Assembly (NCBI RefSeq): GCF_050586465.1
Contig: NZ_JBOCEG010000001.1
Coordinates: 186,001 to 250,000 of the forward strand
Length of the DNA stretch: 64,000 bases
Direction: 5' to 3'
From: CAJXYS01 sp913063035
GTDB lineage: Bacteria > Pseudomonadota > Alphaproteobacteria > Rhodobacterales > Rhodobacteraceae
The notes beneath the pieces were generated by a model. It had not been told where the DNA came from. It was given only the letters and a program-made list of their open reading frames with translations, and ran no database searches. Made by a program: the position numbers and the translations under genes. Each line of letters starts with the position of its first letter. Within the stretch, counting starts at the first letter, position 1. Positions 62,486 to 64,000 of the stretch are shown here, piece by piece.

Positions 62486-64000
62486 ATGTTGACGCGTGTC
62501 GATCCCGGTCTCGGAGCCGAGGCCAAGACGGGGCTTGCCCCCCATGCCGTGGTGATCGGCGCGGGTCTCGGCGGGCTGGCATCGGCCATGCGTCTCGGCG
62601 CGCGGGGCTACCGGGTGACGGTGCTCGACCGGCTCGAGGATCCCGGGGGGCGCGGCTCGAGCATCCGGGAAAACGGCCATCGTTTCGATCTCGGCCCCAC
62701 CATCGTCACCGTGCCGCAGGTGTTCCGCGAACTCTGGCAGGCCTGCGGCCGCGATTTCGATGCGGATGTGGACCTTCGCGCGCTGGACCCGTTCTACGAG
62801 ATCCGCTGGCCGGACGGCAGCCGCTTCACCGCCCGGCAGGACGAGGCGGCCATGAAGGCCGAGGTCGCGCGGCTCTCGCCGGGCGACCTGGCCGGCTACA
62901 CGAAATTCCTGCAGGACAGCGAGCGCCGCTACTGGGTCGGTTTCGAGGACCTGGGCCGTCGGTCGATGCACAGGCTCGGCGATCTCATCAAGGTGCTGCC
63001 CACCTTCGCATGGCTGCGCGCGGATCGCTCGGTCTATGCCCATGCCGCCCGGCGCGTGAAGGACGAACGCCTCCGCATGGCGCTGTCGTTCCATCCGCTC
63101 TTCATCGGCGGCGACCCGTTCAACGTGACGTCGATGTACACGCTCGTCAGCCATCTCGAAAAGGCCTTCGGTGTGCACTACGCGATGGGCGGGGTCGACG
63201 CGATCGCGCGGGCGATGGTGCGGGTGGTCGAGGACCAGGGCGGTCTCGTGCGACAGGGGGCCGAGGTCGACGAGATCCTTCTGAAGGACAATCGCGCCCG
63301 CGGCGTGCGGCTCAGTTCGGGCGAGATCGTCACCGCCGATATCGTGGTGTCCAATGCCGATGCGGGGCACACCTATAGCCATCTCCTGCGCAATCGCGGC
63401 CGCAGGCGCTGGACCCGGCGCCGGCTTGACCGGATGCGCTGGTCCATGGGGCTCTTCGTCTGGTATTTCGGCACCGAGGGCACGCGCGACCTGTGGCCGG
63501 ATGTCGGGCATCACACGATTCTCAACGGGCCGCGCTATCGCGGACTGGTGCGGGACATTTTCCTCAAGGGCCGGCTCGCCGAGGACATGAGCCTCTACGT
63601 CCACCGCCCAAGCGTGACCGATCCCTCGGTCGCGCCCGAGGGCGGCGATACCTTCTACGCGCTCAGCCCGGTGCCGCATCTCGGCCATCGCGACCCGGTC
63701 GACTGGGCGGCAATGGCCGAGCCCTACCGCGCCAAGGTGCAGGCGGTGCTGGAGGAGCAGCTGCTGCCCGGCCTGGGCGCGCGCCTCTCGGCCTCGCAGG
63801 TCTTCACGCCCGAAACGTTCCGCGACCGCTATCTCAGCCCGCACGGCACCGGGTTCTCCATCGAGCCGCGCATCCTGCAAAGCGCCTGGTTCCGCCCGCA
63901 CAATGTCAGCGAGGAAGCCGAGGGGCTGTTCCTCGTCGGTGCCGGCACCCATCCCGGCGCCGGGCTGCCCGGCGTGATCTCCAGCGCCGAGGTGCTGGGC
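62486..64000 (+). CDS. crtI: Phytoene desaturase, C-terminus beyond the window
   Basis: 505 codons are present without a stop, so only the last residues are missing. FAD-dependent enzyme that desaturates phytoene (three steps to neurosporene in the spheroidene branch, four to lycopene elsewhere). The dinucleotide motif VVIGAGLGGLASAMRLGARGYRV begins near residue 20; LGPTIVTVPQVFRELWQACG and the C-terminal GLFLVGAGTHPGAGLPGVISSAE are carotenoid-desaturase signatures. ATG at 62486 is 16 bp from the PpsR-type site. crtB would be expected just outside the right edge. Confidence 0.94.
   Translation, partial: MLTRVDPGLGAEAKTGLAPHAVVIGAGLGGLASAMRLGARGYRVTVLDRLEDPGGRGSSIRENGHRFDLGPTIVTVPQVFRELWQACGRDFDADVDLRALDPFYEIRWPDGSRFTARQDEAAMKAEVARLSPGDLAGYTKFLQDSERRYWVGFEDLGRRSMHRLGDLIKVLPTFAWLRADRSVYAHAARRVKDERLRMALSFHPLFIGGDPFNVTSMYTLVSHLEKAFGVHYAMGGVDAIARAMVRVVEDQGGLVRQGAEVDEILLKDNRARGVRLSSGEIVTADIVVSNADAGHTYSHLLRNRGRRRWTRRRLDRMRWSMGLFVWYFGTEGTRDLWPDVGHHTILNGPRYRGLVRDIFLKGRLAEDMSLYVHRPSVTDPSVAPEGGDTFYALSPVPHLGHRDPVDWAAMAEPYRAKVQAVLEEQLLPGLGARLSASQVFTPETFRDRYLSPHGTGFSIEPRILQSAWFRPHNVSEEAEGLFLVGAGTHPGAGLPGVISSAEVLG

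Overview
The window is 64 kb of GC-rich chromosomal DNA from an alphaproteobacterium of the order Rhodobacterales (Rhodobacter/Roseobacter type). Four things support this: a photosynthesis gene block at the right end (bchO-bchD-bchI-crtA with divergent crtI), crtA itself (spheroidene monooxygenase, hence a spheroidenone-type pathway), a SAM/SAH-type riboswitch in front of metK (a class known mainly from this order), and the gene order fabI-fabB-fabA / irr. Coding density is high and most operons use ATGA or TGATG overlaps. I saw no rRNA, tRNA, insertion sequence, integrase, CRISPR array or replication origin.

Layout. 1-8.9 kb: start of an aldehyde dehydrogenase gene, deoC, a zinc uptake locus (zur-znuC-znuB divergent from znuA around a Zur-box-like palindrome), dgoK, an overlapping set (PLP dehydratase, alpha/beta hydrolase, haloacid dehalogenase), an FKBP isomerase and a VOC protein. 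8.8-13.4 kb: P-loop kinase, fabI, fabB, fabA, divergent irr, and a conserved protein. 13.6-19 kb: miaB-phoH-ybeY-corC-lnt (RNA modification/maturation and envelope). 19-27.8 kb: riboswitch-metK, trmB, aroA-cmk-rpsA, ihfB-lapA-trpF-trpB. 27.9-29.8 kb: two secreted PepSY-like proteins with poly-Asp tails and a membrane-anchored LuxR-type regulator. 29.7-41 kb: DUF2237, DUF2332, pth, rplY, an alpha-hydroxy-acid dehydrogenase, a ZIP transporter, trpA, ychF, a PAQR/hemolysin III protein, a rhomboid protease, a Ca2+/cation antiporter and a permease of unknown substrate.

41.2-58.1 kb is the most unusual part: two divergent operons that look like one catabolic regulon. The leftward arm encodes a regulator fusing a winged helix to a sugar-binding-protein-like domain, a short-chain dehydrogenase, an M24 (creatinase/aminopeptidase) family protein with a substituted metal ligand, a 2-oxoacid dehydrogenase E1 alpha/beta pair, a double-lipoyl protein, a succinate-semialdehyde-type aldehyde dehydrogenase and a lipoyl-less E2 core. 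The rightward arm encodes a complete ribose-type ABC transporter (binding protein, two permeases, ATPase), a second related short-chain dehydrogenase, a 3-hydroxyisobutyrate-dehydrogenase-like reductase and a ThuA-like protein. Copies of a TRTCC-N5-GGAYA motif lie between the arms. The substrate cannot be read from sequence; transport and dehydrogenase types suggest a sugar, polyol or conjugate that ends as a 2-oxoacid and an aldehyde. No E3 gene is present, so E3 would have to come from elsewhere in the genome.

58.1-64 kb: edge of the photosynthesis cluster. bchI-bchD-bchO encode Mg-chelatase subunits and the BchO hydrolase. crtA and crtI diverge from a shared region with a TGT-N12-ACA (PpsR/CrtJ) site that overlaps a perfect TTGACA for crtA. 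The crtI gene runs off the right end.
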